64,000 bases of DNA from Arthrobacter sp. MYb23 (GCF_002979775.1 NZ_PCPR01000003.1:186001-250000), one strand, 5' to 3'; positions 34,969-45,163 are shown, counted from the stretch's first letter. The notes: generated from the letters alone by a model not told the origin. Translations and numbers: made by a program.

Positions 34969-36767
34969 GGACGAGATCGGGTAACAGTAGTCCTTTGGTC
35001 TCGGCCGGACTATGGGCGTTGACCGGATACATGGCTTTCTGCCTCTTGGTCCAAGCAGCCGCGCAGCTTGCCGGCGCCGGGCGCTGTGGCGGGAGGCCGC
35101 AGTCGTACTTCAACCCCGCTGCCGGCGTAGGTCTGATCGCCGGCCGACAGGACTGGATTCTAGGTACCTCCCGAAACTGCACCTTGGACATGGCTGCAGT
35201 CTGGTGGATTGTGGGAGTCGTCCTCACGTTGCTTGCGGCGCTCGCAGCCACCGCGGCCTTCGTATGGAGAACCTGGAAACAGTCCGGCGCATGGCTACGC
35301 CAGGACATCCTGAGCAGGGACGGCGTGGCCGGTCGGGCAGAGATACTTCGGGATTTCGGAGCCAGGGCGGTTCGCAAGCGTGGGCAATTCACTCGGCCAG
35401 GCCTCAGCAAGCCGAGCATTCACGATGTGTCATGGACACTTGGGCGTTCCCGTGGAGTGACCATCCATGTTTCCACCGAAGAGTCGATGGTCATTCAAGG
35501 GGCTCCTCGCTCGGGCAAGGGGCTATACGTGGTCATCAACGCGATTCTCGACGCGCCCGGTGCTGTTGTCACCACATCCACGCGAGCCGACAACCTGGTG
35601 GTCACTATGCGAGCGCGGATGTCTGATGGGCGGCCGGTCACAGTCTTTGATCCTCAGGGAATGTCGGGTCTGCCGTCGACTCTGCGCTGGTCACCGGTAC
35701 GTGGTTGCGGTGACCCGGATATCGCAACCCGAAGGGCTCTTGTCATCACCGCAGATACAGAGATGAAGGGTGAGAATGCCGCGTGGCAAAAGCGCTCGCT
35801 GATCGTGCTGCAGTGCCTGCTCCATGCGGCTGCGCTATCCGGGGAAGGAATCGCAGCATTCCGTCGATGGTCGTCCAGTCCGGTGTTGGCCAGAGAGGCG
35901 CTGGATATTCTGGGGCGTCCCGGTGCTGCGCTGGGCTGGCAGGCAGATCTGATGGGGATCTTGGAAGACGACCCACGGAACACCTCCAACTCCTGGATTG
36001 GGGTCTCAGCCGCAGTGGCTCCACTCTCGTCTCCGAGGGTATTAGCGGCGCTGAACCCACAAGACGAAGCTCAAGAGTTTGATCCCAAAGCCTTCATCAG
36101 GCAACGGGGGACGCTCTACCTTATTGGCACACGCTCTGGGGCGGCGGCCGCTGGCCCCTACCTGTCCGCTCTAATCGACGACATCGACAACGCCGCGCGA
36201 GAGCTGGCCTTCGTCGCACCTGGAGGCCGACTCGATCCACCGCTTTCCCTCATCCTCGACGAAATAGCGAATCTGTCGCCGTGGCCCGGTCTGCCTGTGG
36301 TGCTCTCTGATGGTGGCGGTATTGGCATCTCCACTCTTGTGGTTCTGCAATCCCTTTCACAGGCACGGAGTGGATGGTCCATCGAGGAGGCAGCCACCAT
36401 CTGGGATTCCGCGATCATCAAGGTGATCTTCGGCGGAGGTTCGGATGAGCGTGACCTGCGCTCGTTGGAGGGTCTGCTGGGGGAGCGGAGCCTGATCCTC
36501 AACACTCGTTCCTGGTCTTCTCAAGGACGCCAGGACGGCGAACAGATTCGAGAGAGTCCGGTGATCCGTCTGGATGAGATCCGGCGCCTTCCTGTTGGTA
36601 CGGCGCTCATGCTCGGCCGACGAACTCGTCCGATCCTCTTGGACTTGCGTGACTGGCATAGACGCAAGGACGCCGCTGAGCTAGGGCGATCGAAGCTGGA
36701 GACCGAGCGAGAGCTGGCTGCTGGCCACCTGAGTCGGCAGGAAGCGAACAGCGAGGCTGATTCATGA
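34965..36767 (+). CDS. VirD4/TraG-type coupling protein
   Basis: 600 residues. Two N-terminal membrane helices (VSAGLWALTGYMAFCLLVQ; VWWIVGVVLTLLAALAA) precede a cytosolic ATPase with Walker A QGAPRSGKGLYVV and Walker B LSLILDEIANLSPWPGLP. A conserved C-terminal segment reads GGSDERDLRSLEGLLGERS. It brings the relaxase-DNA complex to the secretion channel. The start is GTG overlapping the VirB4 stop. Confidence 0.9.
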   Translation: MRTRSGNSSPLVSAGLWALTGYMAFCLLVQAAAQLAGAGRCGGRPQSYFNPAAGVGLIAGRQDWILGTSRNCTLDMAAVWWIVGVVLTLLAALAATAAFVWRTWKQSGAWLRQDILSRDGVAGRAEILRDFGARAVRKRGQFTRPGLSKPSIHDVSWTLGRSRGVTIHVSTEESMVIQGAPRSGKGLYVVINAILDAPGAVVTTSTRADNLVVTMRARMSDGRPVTVFDPQGMSGLPSTLRWSPVRGCGDPDIATRRALVITADTEMKGENAAWQKRSLIVLQCLLHAAALSGEGIAAFRRWSSSPVLAREALDILGRPGAALGWQADLMGILEDDPRNTSNSWIGVSAAVAPLSSPRVLAALNPQDEAQEFDPKAFIRQRGTLYLIGTRSGAAAAGPYLSALIDDIDNAARELAFVAPGGRLDPPLSLILDEIANLSPWPGLPVVLSDGGGIGISTLVVLQSLSQARSGWSIEEAATIWDSAIIKVIFGGGSDERDLRSLEGLLGERSLILNTRSWSSQGRQDGEQIRESPVIRLDEIRRLPVGTALMLGRRTRPILLDLRDWHRRKDAAELGRSKLETERELAAGHLSRQEANSEADS

Positions 36768-37264
36768 GTACCCAGGCCGACGATTCTGACTTCGAGGTTG
36801 GGCGGGTATCAGACTTAGATGACGAACTAACCGCAGAACTGTTCCGGTCTTCATTCCAGTCGTCGCCGCACAGCGTCGGCGTGACCCATCGATGGCGGGA
36901 CATGTCATCGGCGCAGGCAGAGGTGGTGTGGCAGAGCCTCTTCGACTGGGTTCGCTGGTTCGTTGCGACGTATCAGCTGACGACGTCGGTGGTACCGGAC
37001 TGTTGGTGGCGGCACTCGGAGATCGTGGCCGAACTGTATGCGCTTCAGCGTGCGGAAGCGGCTTCCTTCACGTCAGATGACTCGGGATTCGGTCCGCTGG
37101 CGTTCCACGAGAGGCTGCCCCACGGCGTCGAACGTCTCCGAACCCACACGCGGACGGCCGGGTGCGTCGGGTTGCAGAGTCACAAGGAACCCGTCGTGAG
37201 GCTCGTGCCGGCAGTGCCGGACTTCGAGGACTGGAAGCTGGGCACCCACCAGGCCCGCAGCTGA
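36764..37264 (+). CDS. DUF4913-domain protein
   Basis: 166 residues. The recognisable core is VVWQSLFDWVRWFVATY, then CWWRHSEIVAELYALQRAE, then ...PLAFHERLPHGVERLRTH. This matches DUF4913 proteins that accompany actinobacterial conjugation operons right after the coupling protein. No catalytic motif is seen. It overlaps the upstream gene by 4 nt. Confidence 0.8.
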   Translation: MSTQADDSDFEVGRVSDLDDELTAELFRSSFQSSPHSVGVTHRWRDMSSAQAEVVWQSLFDWVRWFVATYQLTTSVVPDCWWRHSEIVAELYALQRAEAASFTSDDSGFGPLAFHERLPHGVERLRTHTRTAGCVGLQSHKEPVVRLVPAVPDFEDWKLGTHQARS

Positions 37265-37339
37265 TTTCGTCATGCCGTTGCTACGTTCGCTCGACATGAA
37301 TAGGTGATCCCTTTTTAGGGCTGTCTAGAAGCACGAAGG

Positions 37340-38506
37340 ATGGCTGTCGTGGCCTCTGCATCTGAACTGAATCCTGACTCAAGCGGGGCTGAAGAAGCCG
37401 CCGCGCCGCCGTCGAACGTTCGCCTGTCACCTGAGGAGCGCATAGCCGACCTGACCAGGGGACTTCACACAGCCCTTGAGGAAGCCATTGAGTCGCCCAT
37501 GCGCTGGCAGGTTCTACTCGACGCCTCAGCAACCCTGTGGCGCTATTCAGGAGGTAACGTCGCCCTGCTGATGATGCAGATGGCGCAGCGCGGTACCCAA
37601 GAGCCGACTCTAGTGGCGGGCTACAAAGAGTGGGCCCGGCATGGGCGAACGGTTCTACGAGGAGAGCACGCGCTCTGGGTGATCGCGCCGCGGACGGCCT
37701 CGATGCAGGAGCTGATTCTGGCCGACGGGCAGCGCAAGCTCGTGCCAGCGAATCAGACTGCACCTGATGATGCTGTCAGCAGAGGTAAGAAGAACGTGAT
37801 CACAGGGTGGCGCGGGCAGGCTGTCTTCGATGTCACCCAAACGGAGGGCACGCCGCTGCTGGTGCCTCGCGCGGATGCTCAAGGTGGGGCGGACGTGGGT
37901 GATCTGTGGAGTTCCCTGCGAGACGTTGCGAAGGAACACGACTTCCGGGTTGAGGTGTCGGGATTTCAGCAGGGCTACACCAGTGGCTTTACCGACTTTG
38001 ATGCCCGTCGAATTCAAGTTGGTGCCTGGATGAACGACGAGGAGCGGGTAGCGGTTCTTGCCCACGAACTCGGACACGTCCTTTTGCACGGACCAGACGA
38101 CCGCTTGGGACGGCTGTATGGAAGCAGCGCCAACCATCGCGGCTTGGCGGAAGTGGAAGCCGAATCGGTTGCTTATACCGTCCTGCGGGCCCACGGCATC
38201 GATCGTGGACCGCAATCAGCGTCCTATCTTGCTGGCTGGGCAGACGCTGTGATCCGTGCGGAGAAGGACTTGAAGCACGATTCCTCGGAAGGCTGGATGC
38301 CGACGTCGCGTGTTGACATAGCCAAATCAGTGCTGGGCCGGGTGACCGCGGCAACCAAGGGGATCCTGGCAGTCTCGGATCCTCCGGGGTTCGGAGGGAA
38401 GTTCGCTACCGCCAGTGCTGACCGGTCCGTTGCGCACAATCCGACGTACGCCGGCGTCCCTGGACCGAATGCTTCATTGAACGGTCCTGAGATAGCTGGT
38501 CCCTGA
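37340..38506 (+). CDS. ArdC-like antirestriction protein with zinc-peptidase domain
   Basis: 388 residues. The N-terminal ArdC-type ssDNA-binding domain (about 45-160) is recognisable from SPMRWQVLLDASATLWRYSG, LVAGYKEWARHGRTVLRGE, and later VFDVTQTEG. The second half has an HExxH zinc motif in VLAHELGHVLLHG and a following Glu in LAEVEAESVAYTVLRAHGID. ArdC proteins protect incoming single-stranded DNA and may inhibit host restriction. The position between the transfer genes and ssb supports a role in establishment. Confidence 0.85.
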   Translation: MAVVASASELNPDSSGAEEAAAPPSNVRLSPEERIADLTRGLHTALEEAIESPMRWQVLLDASATLWRYSGGNVALLMMQMAQRGTQEPTLVAGYKEWARHGRTVLRGEHALWVIAPRTASMQELILADGQRKLVPANQTAPDDAVSRGKKNVITGWRGQAVFDVTQTEGTPLLVPRADAQGGADVGDLWSSLRDVAKEHDFRVEVSGFQQGYTSGFTDFDARRIQVGAWMNDEERVAVLAHELGHVLLHGPDDRLGRLYGSSANHRGLAEVEAESVAYTVLRAHGIDRGPQSASYLAGWADAVIRAEKDLKHDSSEGWMPTSRVDIAKSVLGRVTAATKGILAVSDPPGFGGKFATASADRSVAHNPTYAGVPGPNASLNGPEIAGP

Positions 38507-38558
38507 AAGCGCAGATGTCCGTCGGGAGAGGCCCGTCGACTAAGGAAGGTAACCCATC

Positions 38559-39065
38559 ATGAATACAAAGATCCCGATCACTATCGCGGGGAACCTGGTC
38601 GCAGATCCCGAACTGACCATCGGGGAATCCGGTACTCCGCACGCGAAACTCCGCGTTGCCGTGAACCAGCGGATTCAGAATCCTGACGGTACCTGGCGCG
38701 ACGGCGAACCGGTCTTTCACAACGTGTCTGCGTTCCGGATGCTCGCGGAGAACGCTTCTACTTCTCTGAAGAAGGGCGACCCAGTGACTGTATCGGGGGA
38801 GCTTGAGTTCCGTTCGTACGACAAGGACGGCGAACGGCGCGAAGCCCGGCGGATCATCGCTGACACTATCGGTCCCGACCTACGCTTTGGCACGGCGACG
38901 TATCAACGCTCCGCACGGACAGTTGCCGAGCCCGAGGCGGCCGTAGAGGCTACAGGGCCACAAGCGACGACGGCGACTGGCTGGCCCGCGTACAACGTGA
39001 CCACGAAGGGGCCGGTGGTGGCGTCCCCTTTAGGCGGAGCTCCGGTGAATGACATGACGGTCTGA
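38559..39065 (+). CDS. ssb: Single-stranded DNA-binding protein of the ICE
   Basis: 168 residues with an OB fold: ITIAGNLVADPEL, AKLRVAVNQRIQN, FHNVSAFRMLAENASTSLKKG, VTVSGELEFRSYDKDG. The C-terminus ends NDMTV, without the acidic DDIPF-like tip of housekeeping Ssb, which is common for plasmid and ICE copies. AAGGAAGG upstream gives a strong start. It follows the ArdC-like gene and is followed by a hairpin. Confidence 0.9.
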   Translation: MNTKIPITIAGNLVADPELTIGESGTPHAKLRVAVNQRIQNPDGTWRDGEPVFHNVSAFRMLAENASTSLKKGDPVTVSGELEFRSYDKDGERREARRIIADTIGPDLRFGTATYQRSARTVAEPEAAVEATGPQATTATGWPAYNVTTKGPVVASPLGGAPVNDMTV

Positions 39066-39084
39066 CCGGTTTTCGCGGTTTCTG

Positions 39085-39113
39085 GCCCACGTCTCGATTG
39101 TTGAGACGTGGGC
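39085..39113 (+). terminator. Hairpin after ssb
   Basis: GCCCACGTCTC (39085-39095) pairs perfectly with GAGACGTGGGC (39103-39113) around a 7-nt loop, 20 nt after the ssb stop. The following bases (TCCTACTTGT) are only weakly T-rich. Confidence 0.65.
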
Positions 39114-39138
39114 TCCTACTTGTGCTCAGGATGCGCGT

Positions 39139-39154
39139 TCGAATATATGTTCTA
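39139..39154. promoter_or_regulatory. LexA-box-like site
   Basis: TCGAATATATGTTCTA matches 10 of the 12 defined bases of the actinobacterial SOS box TCGAAC-N4-GTTCGA. It lies 12 nt before the start of the small gene at 39166. Confidence 0.45.
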
Positions 39155-39165
39155 GTCTTGTTGCT

Positions 39166-39447
39166 ATGAGACCGAAGCAAGACTCCACCGCTTTCGCCCG
39201 GATGATGGCGCAGATTGACGCCGACAATAGCCACCCCAAGCCTGACGACGGCAAGATCACTGAGCTGGAGCCTGGAAGGCAGCCGCTGGTTCGGGTGGGG
39301 GAGATCTATGGTCGGGCCATCAAATACACGAGGACCTTTGGGCTGGTCGAGTGGGTGGACGACAGGCGCGTCTATCACGTTGAGTGGTTCCCGGCTGGGC
39401 AGGTGAGGCGCGTGGACCAAGAGTCTTGGCGGGGACGGCCGCTGTAG
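39166..39447 (+). CDS. Small hypothetical protein downstream of a LexA-like box
   Basis: 93 residues, charged, single-domain, with a beta-rich C-terminal half (LVRVGEIYGRAIKYTRTFGL, VEWVDDRRVYHVEWFP). I do not recognise the family. The ATG at 39166 has no strong Shine-Dalgarno sequence. It sits alone after the ssb hairpin and may respond to DNA damage if the site at 39139 is functional. Coding character (codon bias, no cysteines, plausible fold pattern) supports a real gene. Confidence 0.55.
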   Translation: MRPKQDSTAFARMMAQIDADNSHPKPDDGKITELEPGRQPLVRVGEIYGRAIKYTRTFGLVEWVDDRRVYHVEWFPAGQVRRVDQESWRGRPL

Positions 39448-39740
39448 GAGAATGCGACGATGCTGCCTTAAGCCGGCCCTGCCTTAGACTAACGCCGCAC
39501 CGATAAGGGGCTAAGTGAGTCGTGTGCATGTCCGACGAGGCTCCCCTCCCAACCTGCCATCCGGGCAAGGAAACAAACTGACTTAGAAGATCAGTCTCGT
39601 TCCTGGATTTCCCTTGAACGAGCGATTGAAGCAGCCTGCCGAAGAAGGGTGGCATTGCCGCCCGTGTGGGCCGGAAACAAGTGGTTGCTTCATTTAGCCT
39701 CTCCTGCCGCGGTTCAGTTTGAGGTTTTGATGCGCGTCTA

Positions 39741-40421
39741 TTAGTGCTTCTTTTTCACGATTTCGGACAGGAAGCTCGCGTCTTGTAGCGGGAAGGCCCC
39801 GACAGCAACCTTCAGGTTCGGGTCGAGCACTGCCCAAAGTTCTGACACTATGGACTCCCACCCGGACTCGACCCTTACCACCACGGGGTTTCCATTTGGT
39901 TGGGGAGAGTCCAAATCGCCGACGTAGGTGGTGACGAGCTGCCCTTGCCCTGGGGCCGGGCTCTCGATGTGTAAGGTCCTGTGCTGGGTGATGCGTGGCC
40001 AGTGCGGGTCTGATACAGCGCCGGCCGTCACGAAACCTTGAGCGCCCTTGCGAGTCAAGGCCGCTGTTGCTGAGATGCGTGGGGTGTAAATCCGGGGATC
40101 GGGTTCGTAGTCGATTTTTCGATGGGCCTCTTCAAAGGTGGTGTCCGTCTGAACGTCATCCCAGATTTCTTCAACGTGGCTTCCGTTTCCCAGTATCACC
40201 GCGTGAGAGTCCCGAACGGCCGCTGTGTAGTGCCGAAGCTCGTCCGTCGGACCGCCAGTTAGATCCTGGACGACGACTGAGCTCTCGTTCAGCTGGATCC
40301 GCCGCTGTTGGGATGCAGAGCTCCTGCCTGTCAGCCAGTAGAGTCCGAACGCTACGCCTTGAACATCGAGCCCGAGGACGAGACCCCGACCTGGGTATTT
40401 ACGCGCAGAACATATTGCTTG
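39741..40421 (-). pseudogene. IMP cyclohydrolase (PurO)-like gene lacking its start
   Basis: The minus-strand frame from about 40401 reads KYPGRGLVLGLD, then YWLTGRSSASQQRR, then ILGNGSHVEEI, then FEEAHRKIDYEPDPRIYTPRIS. This is the order of conserved blocks in the PurO-type IMP cyclohydrolase family (PF07826). Between the conserved start and the in-frame stop at 40422-40424 there is no ATG, GTG or TTG; the first possible start is GTG at 40199, after the N-terminal third. Only about 10 residues seem lost. The break coincides with the left edge of the recombinase genes at 40476, suggesting truncation by that insertion. The intact family makes inosine monophosphate. Confidence 0.65.
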
Positions 40422-40475
40422 TTAACTGCACTTTGTGTTGGTCTTTTGGCCATCAATGGCAGGGAAGCTGGATCC

Positions 40476-41639
40476 ATGACAGGTCACTTGGGTAGGGTCA
40501 TCAAATCGAAATCTGGCTTGCCGTACCGTGTGATTTTCCCGGAGACGGAACACGAAGTCGCTTCGTCATTTCTGCGCGATCTGTTGGCCTCTGATTGTTC
40601 GCAGGCAACGTTGCGCAGTTACGCCTACGACTTGCTTCGTTGGTTCAGGTTTCTTCATGAAAGGTATGTGGCGTGGGAGAGGGCTGAGCGGCTGGATGTC
40701 CGGGCGCTTGTGGAGTACATGAGGTCTTCCCCGACAGCCAACGCGCTGCGCAGGGGTACTGAGAATCCTGCTGCGATGAATTCTGTGACGCGGAAACGAG
40801 GAGTTGGGATGACGTTCTCGGCGAACTCGATTAACCATCAGCTCACGGTTCTGTCGAGTTTCTACGACTTCGCCCTGGAGATGAATCTCGGGCCGTTGGT
40901 GAATCCCGTGCCCCGACGGAAAAGTGCCCGGTCACGGCCCTACTCTCATCACAATCCCATGGATCAGTTCCGCCAGTCCAGACGGGGGACCTATCGGCAG
41001 CGCGTGCCGAAGCCGGCTTGGCGTGGGATCCCTGAGGATGCTGCTGCCTCGATTTTCGGCGGGCTGAAACACCACCGTGACCGGGCTCTGCTGTCATTTT
41101 GGTTGAGCAGCGGAGTCAGGGCCGAAGAACTCCTGGGCCTGCGCCACGGTGACTATGACTTTGGTGAGCACACCTTTGTTGTAACGAGTAAAGGCACCCG
41201 GAACCGCGATGTTGTCCCTGCCAGTTCAGATTCGTTCGTGTGGCTTGCGCTGTATATGCAGGAAGGCCAGCCGGCTTCACCGGGAGAACCTGTCTGGTGG
41301 ACCTTGCATCCGAAGAACCGCAGGCCACTGACCTATGGTGCTGCACGCCGGATGTTCGCCCGGGCCCAAGAAGGACTCGGCTCAAATTGGACGTTGCACG
41401 ACCTGCGACACACAGCAGCTGAGCGAATGATCGCGGACCCGGCCTTCACACTGGTGGACGTTCAAACTGTGCTGAGGCACGTCAACGTAACCACCACAAC
41501 GATCTACACTCAGCCACGGATGGAGGACGTGTTGCAAAAGGTTCTCGAACACTACGCCCGACCTAAACCCACATCGCCGGGCATCGAGCCCGAGTACGAC
41601 AGCGCGGCTCTGCGCGAACTGCTGGGACTGGCCGAATGA
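40476..41639 (+). CDS. Tn554 TnpA-like tyrosine recombinase
   Basis: 387 residues from ATG 40476; the open frame upstream to 40308 overlaps the purO remnant and lacks coding character. The N-terminal core-binding domain is LRSYAYDLLRWFRFLHE. The catalytic domain has the Arg in SSGVRAEELLGL, the H-x-x-R box DLRHTAAERM, LRHVNV, and the Tyr in TIYTQ. It is coupled (ATGA) to a second larger recombinase, the tnpA-tnpB order of Tn554-like elements and of recombinase-in-trio modules. It looks intact. Confidence 0.8.
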   Translation: MTGHLGRVIKSKSGLPYRVIFPETEHEVASSFLRDLLASDCSQATLRSYAYDLLRWFRFLHERYVAWERAERLDVRALVEYMRSSPTANALRRGTENPAAMNSVTRKRGVGMTFSANSINHQLTVLSSFYDFALEMNLGPLVNPVPRRKSARSRPYSHHNPMDQFRQSRRGTYRQRVPKPAWRGIPEDAAASIFGGLKHHRDRALLSFWLSSGVRAEELLGLRHGDYDFGEHTFVVTSKGTRNRDVVPASSDSFVWLALYMQEGQPASPGEPVWWTLHPKNRRPLTYGAARRMFARAQEGLGSNWTLHDLRHTAAERMIADPAFTLVDVQTVLRHVNVTTTTIYTQPRMEDVLQKVLEHYARPKPTSPGIEPEYDSAALRELLGLAE

Positions 41640-44118
41640 CCGGTTCCGGCACAGTCAAGGATTCCCGATCCCCGGCCCAAATCGCTGCCACCCAAACATA
41701 CAACACTGCAAAAGGACTCCGGGTGGCCGCCGATAACCCCTTCAGGAAGGACAACCGGATACGGGCACGCCAAGCATTCGACGGCGGAACACTTGGCCCG
41801 CAGGACCAACAATGGCAATTTCGAGAGCTGCAGACACTCGCCGCCAACGACGCATTTGCCTGGGTTGTGAGCACAAGTATGAACTACGGCAAGAGCCCGG
41901 CCTTCAAGAAGAAATGCCGGCAGGCCGCCAAATCCTTACTGAACTGGCTCTTAGACTTCCCTGGTGAAACCTGGGACGAACGATGGTTCGCCTCAGGGCT
42001 GGATGAGGCGCCAAAGACTGGCCTTGACGAACTGAGCAAGCGCCTACGGCTGCGCCGACAGCTCATCAGTCTGGGCATGACAAGCCTTGTCCGAGCGCGA
42101 CTCGTCCGCCCCTCCTATGAATGGTTGTTCTCAGCGCAGCAGTGGCAAAACAGCCGCGGCGCAGGCACGTTCCTCGACGTTGCCGAACCTGAGCAAACAG
42201 CCCGGATGCGGGCCCTGCCCCAGTACCGCGCCGCTCACGAACTGGTCCGCCGCAACGCTGAAAACGCCATAGCTCGAATTCTGGTGAGGACTGGAAAGAG
42301 GATCGGTCAGCTCACAGGGGAGGACATACTGGCCTATTCGCATACGGCTCGGATGAATCAGCGTCATGCCAAGGAGCACCTGGCATGGGAACTATTGGTT
42401 GCGCTCGGACCCTTGGCCGGGGAGCTACCCACCTTGCGGGCGGCTTGGCATGCCAACGTCGCCAACCGCCGTCATACCGTGGAAACCTTGGTCGGGCGGT
42501 ATGGGATCCCAGAGTCAGGGGTTCGGAAATTATTGATCGACTACCTCGAAGAACTCAAACCCAACATGGACTACAGCTCCTTGGAAGGCCTTGCCTACCG
42601 GCTCGTCAGGCTGTTCTGGGCCGAAGTTCTCGCGATCAACCCCGCCCAGGAAAACCTTCGCTTGACTCCGCAGGTCGCCGCCGAGTGGCGTGAGCGTGTG
42701 AAAGTCACCTTGGAGGGGTTGCCACGACGCGAAACCGACTCAACGTACTTTGCTGTCCGGGCCCTCTATAGAGATCTTGCCGAATGGTCCCATGAGCAAC
42801 CGGAACGCTGGGCGGTTTGGGTCGCTCCCATCCCACTTCCGCGGGCGGACTCAAAAGCAGCGTCTAAGCAAAGACGGCAAGTTGTGGCGCGCATGCAACA
42901 ACGCACCAGGGCTCTGACACCGTTGCTGCCAGCCTTCATGCGTTCGGCCGAAGACCTCCGCGAGAAAGGCGCCAAACTGCTGGAACGCGCGCTTTCTGCG
43001 ACCCACGGTGAAGTCTTTACCGTTGATGGTGTGACTTACCGCCGTCATGACCCTCCGGTGCGCACGAAAATCGACGTCAGAGTACGAACTTGGGCTGAGG
43101 TGCTTGCAGCGGATGACGAGGCCACACCTCCGGTTCCTGTCGGAAAACGTGCCGACATCACGGCGGTGGAAGCTGACGGTTTTTGGGGGTGGGCTGTGGC
43201 TGCGACGTTCAAAGAGACGGGGTGCGGATCGAAGAGTTACTCGAACTCACGCAGTTGTCCCTGCATCATTATGTGGCTCCGACCACCAACACCATAGTGC
43301 CGCTCCTGCACATCGTCCCGTCCAAGAACGACCAGGAACGCCTGATCCCTATGTCACCGGAACTCGTGAAAATCTTGGTTGAGGCTCAACGCCGAGCCCG
43401 CGGAACAAGCAAGGCGGTTCCCCTGTCCAGCCGCTACGACCCCAATGACAAGACCTTCAGTGAAATGCTGCCCCACTTATTCGCCAGACTCGTTGGACCG
43501 ACCCAGAACGTCCTGTCCTATCAATATGTCCGGAGGTTGCTCGTCGACATTGCATCCCATGCCTGACTAAACGATGGCGGGTCGCCCATAACGTTCACCC
43601 CCCACGATTTCAGGCGATTGTTCGCCACCGAAATGGTCGGGTCCGGTCTGCCGCTGCACATCGTGTCAACCCTGCTAGGGCACCTCAACCTGGAAACCAC
43701 CCGTGGCTATACAGCGGTCTTTCCCGAACACGTCATCCAAGCCCATCACGCCTTTATTGAACGGCGACGGCAGACGCGGCCTGGGCACGAAATCAGGCAC
43801 GCCTCCGTGAACGAATGGGAAGAGTTCGAGCAACACTTCCTCCTGCGACGCGTTGCTCTGGGCACCTGTCACCGACCCTATGCCACGCCCTGCGTGCACG
43901 AACATGCCTGCGTCAAATGCCGCTTCCTGCAAGTCGATCCTGCCCAGGCCGGCCGTCTGGAGGACATGACCAACAACGCCCAAGAGCGCCTCGTCGAAGC
44001 TCGCGATCATCACTGGCTCGGGGAAGTCAGTGCGCTAGAGGAAAGCCTCGTCCACCTTCGCCGTCGCCGGGACGAGGCGAAAGCCAAAATCGCTGAAGGA
44101 AGCCAAGCCCACAGCTAG
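41636..44118 (+). pseudogene. Tn554 TnpB-like recombinase, frameshifted and interrupted
   Basis: The original protein would be about 827 residues. The first frame runs intact to about 43210. There the text ATFKETG should continue VRIEELLELT, which is found in the next frame: a single base is missing in the G run 43219-43222. This second frame then meets an in-frame TGA at 43564-43566, after which the same frame continues as FTPHDFRRLFATEM, LLGHLNLETTRGY and the Cys-rich TnpB tail (CHRPYATPCVHEHACVKC). The catalytic H-x-x-R and Tyr therefore lie beyond both lesions, so the product is inactive unless these are sequencing errors. No TnpC-like gene follows. Confidence 0.8.
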
Positions 44119-44214
44119 GCGCCGCATCGTCCCAGGACGGCAACTGAGAAGCGCCATCGTCCGTCCGCCGCGAGACGCAGCACATCGCCGACATAGAAGG
44201 ACGAATGCCGGAGC

Positions 44215-44511
44215 TTACCCCTTTGCATCCATTGGACTTCGTGCGTGGCGCTGACGAATGAGCCCGGCAGGTACGTCACGATCGGCCTGTACGACGTATT
44301 TGCCTACGTCCACACGGGTTACCATGACTCCCGTTCTGTATTCCGTGGCGGCTTCGAGTACAAGCGCAACGGCATCATTGAGCGCATCGTCCAATTCCGC
44401 TGCATTGTCGACGCACACTTCAACCACCCCGGAAGGGTCGTTTGTATTGTCGCTCTGACGTAAGGGGGTTCGCCTCCCTGGCGGTCCGGAGTCCAACGCA
44501 GTTTTCATCAT
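44215..44511 (-). CDS. Small hypothetical protein
   Basis: 98 residues. The C-terminal part (VVEVCVDNAAELDDALNDAV, ALVLEAATEYRTGVMVTRVD, KYVVQADRDVPAG) has the regular alpha/beta pattern of a real small domain. GGAAGG lies about 8 nt before the start. The family is not recognised; small proteins of this pattern are common orphans in Arthrobacter-type genomes. Confidence 0.45.
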   Translation of the reverse strand: MMKTALDSGPPGRRTPLRQSDNTNDPSGVVEVCVDNAAELDDALNDAVALVLEAATEYRTGVMVTRVDVGKYVVQADRDVPAGLIRQRHARSPMDAKG

Positions 44512-44613
44512 TTCTTACCTTCCACTCTTGTCGCTGGGACGCCCCGGGCGGCATGCATCGGCCCGAGAAGGCTCTTGCCAGATGAGGCATCTCGCGGTAT
44601 GCGTGGACCGCGC

Positions 44614-44916
44614 TCAGTCTTTCGTTGCGGACCCAGCCCGATTTCCGTTCAGCCTGTTGCTCCCAGAACGAGTGCCTGAATAGGAGTCAAGGTCTTCAGC
44701 GATGCGGTCCCAAACCTTGAAGAGATCATCAGAATGCTCCCGACCGGGCAATTGAACGATTCTGTGCGGATCAAACTCTGGAATTCCTTCCCACCTCGCC
44801 GTCGCCGACAGCATGGAGATCCGAGGGTGGTCGTGGCGGATGTCGCTATTCACTTTGACGAGCAATCCTAGTTCGCTCGACAAGGTTTGCTGCTGTACGT
44901 TGCCGGCCCCCCGCAT
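44614..44916 (-). CDS. Small hypothetical protein, possibly a remnant
   Basis: 100 residues with no recognised domain. The middle (HPRISMLSATARWEGIPEFD) looks coding, but the first and last parts are low-complexity. It could be the leftover of a longer gene cut by rearrangement. Confidence 0.3.
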   Translation of the reverse strand: MRGAGNVQQQTLSSELGLLVKVNSDIRHDHPRISMLSATARWEGIPEFDPHRIVQLPGREHSDDLFKVWDRIAEDLDSYSGTRSGSNRLNGNRAGSATKD

Positions 44917-45163
44917 TCTGGAACCAGCGGCATCAGTCGAGGCAGTCGGGCCAGATGTGGCAGTCCCATTTCTGGACTACCACATCTGTCATTTCTGCTC
45001 TACGGGTGGAGGCCCGTCGCCAGGGTGCCGGTGCCGTGAGGAGGCGTTGGACTTCTGGGCTCCGGCCAGCCATCTTTCTGCCCATTTCCTTGCCGTCCAA
45101 CCTGCCGATACTTTGAGATGCTGCTATCCGCTTCATTGCTGGGCCTGATCTCTGGAAAATTGA

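Noticed and set aside
40308..40475. 56-residue N-terminal extension of the TnpA-like recombinase
   Set aside because: Overlaps the purO remnant and reads as non-coding; recombinase similarity begins after ATG 40476.
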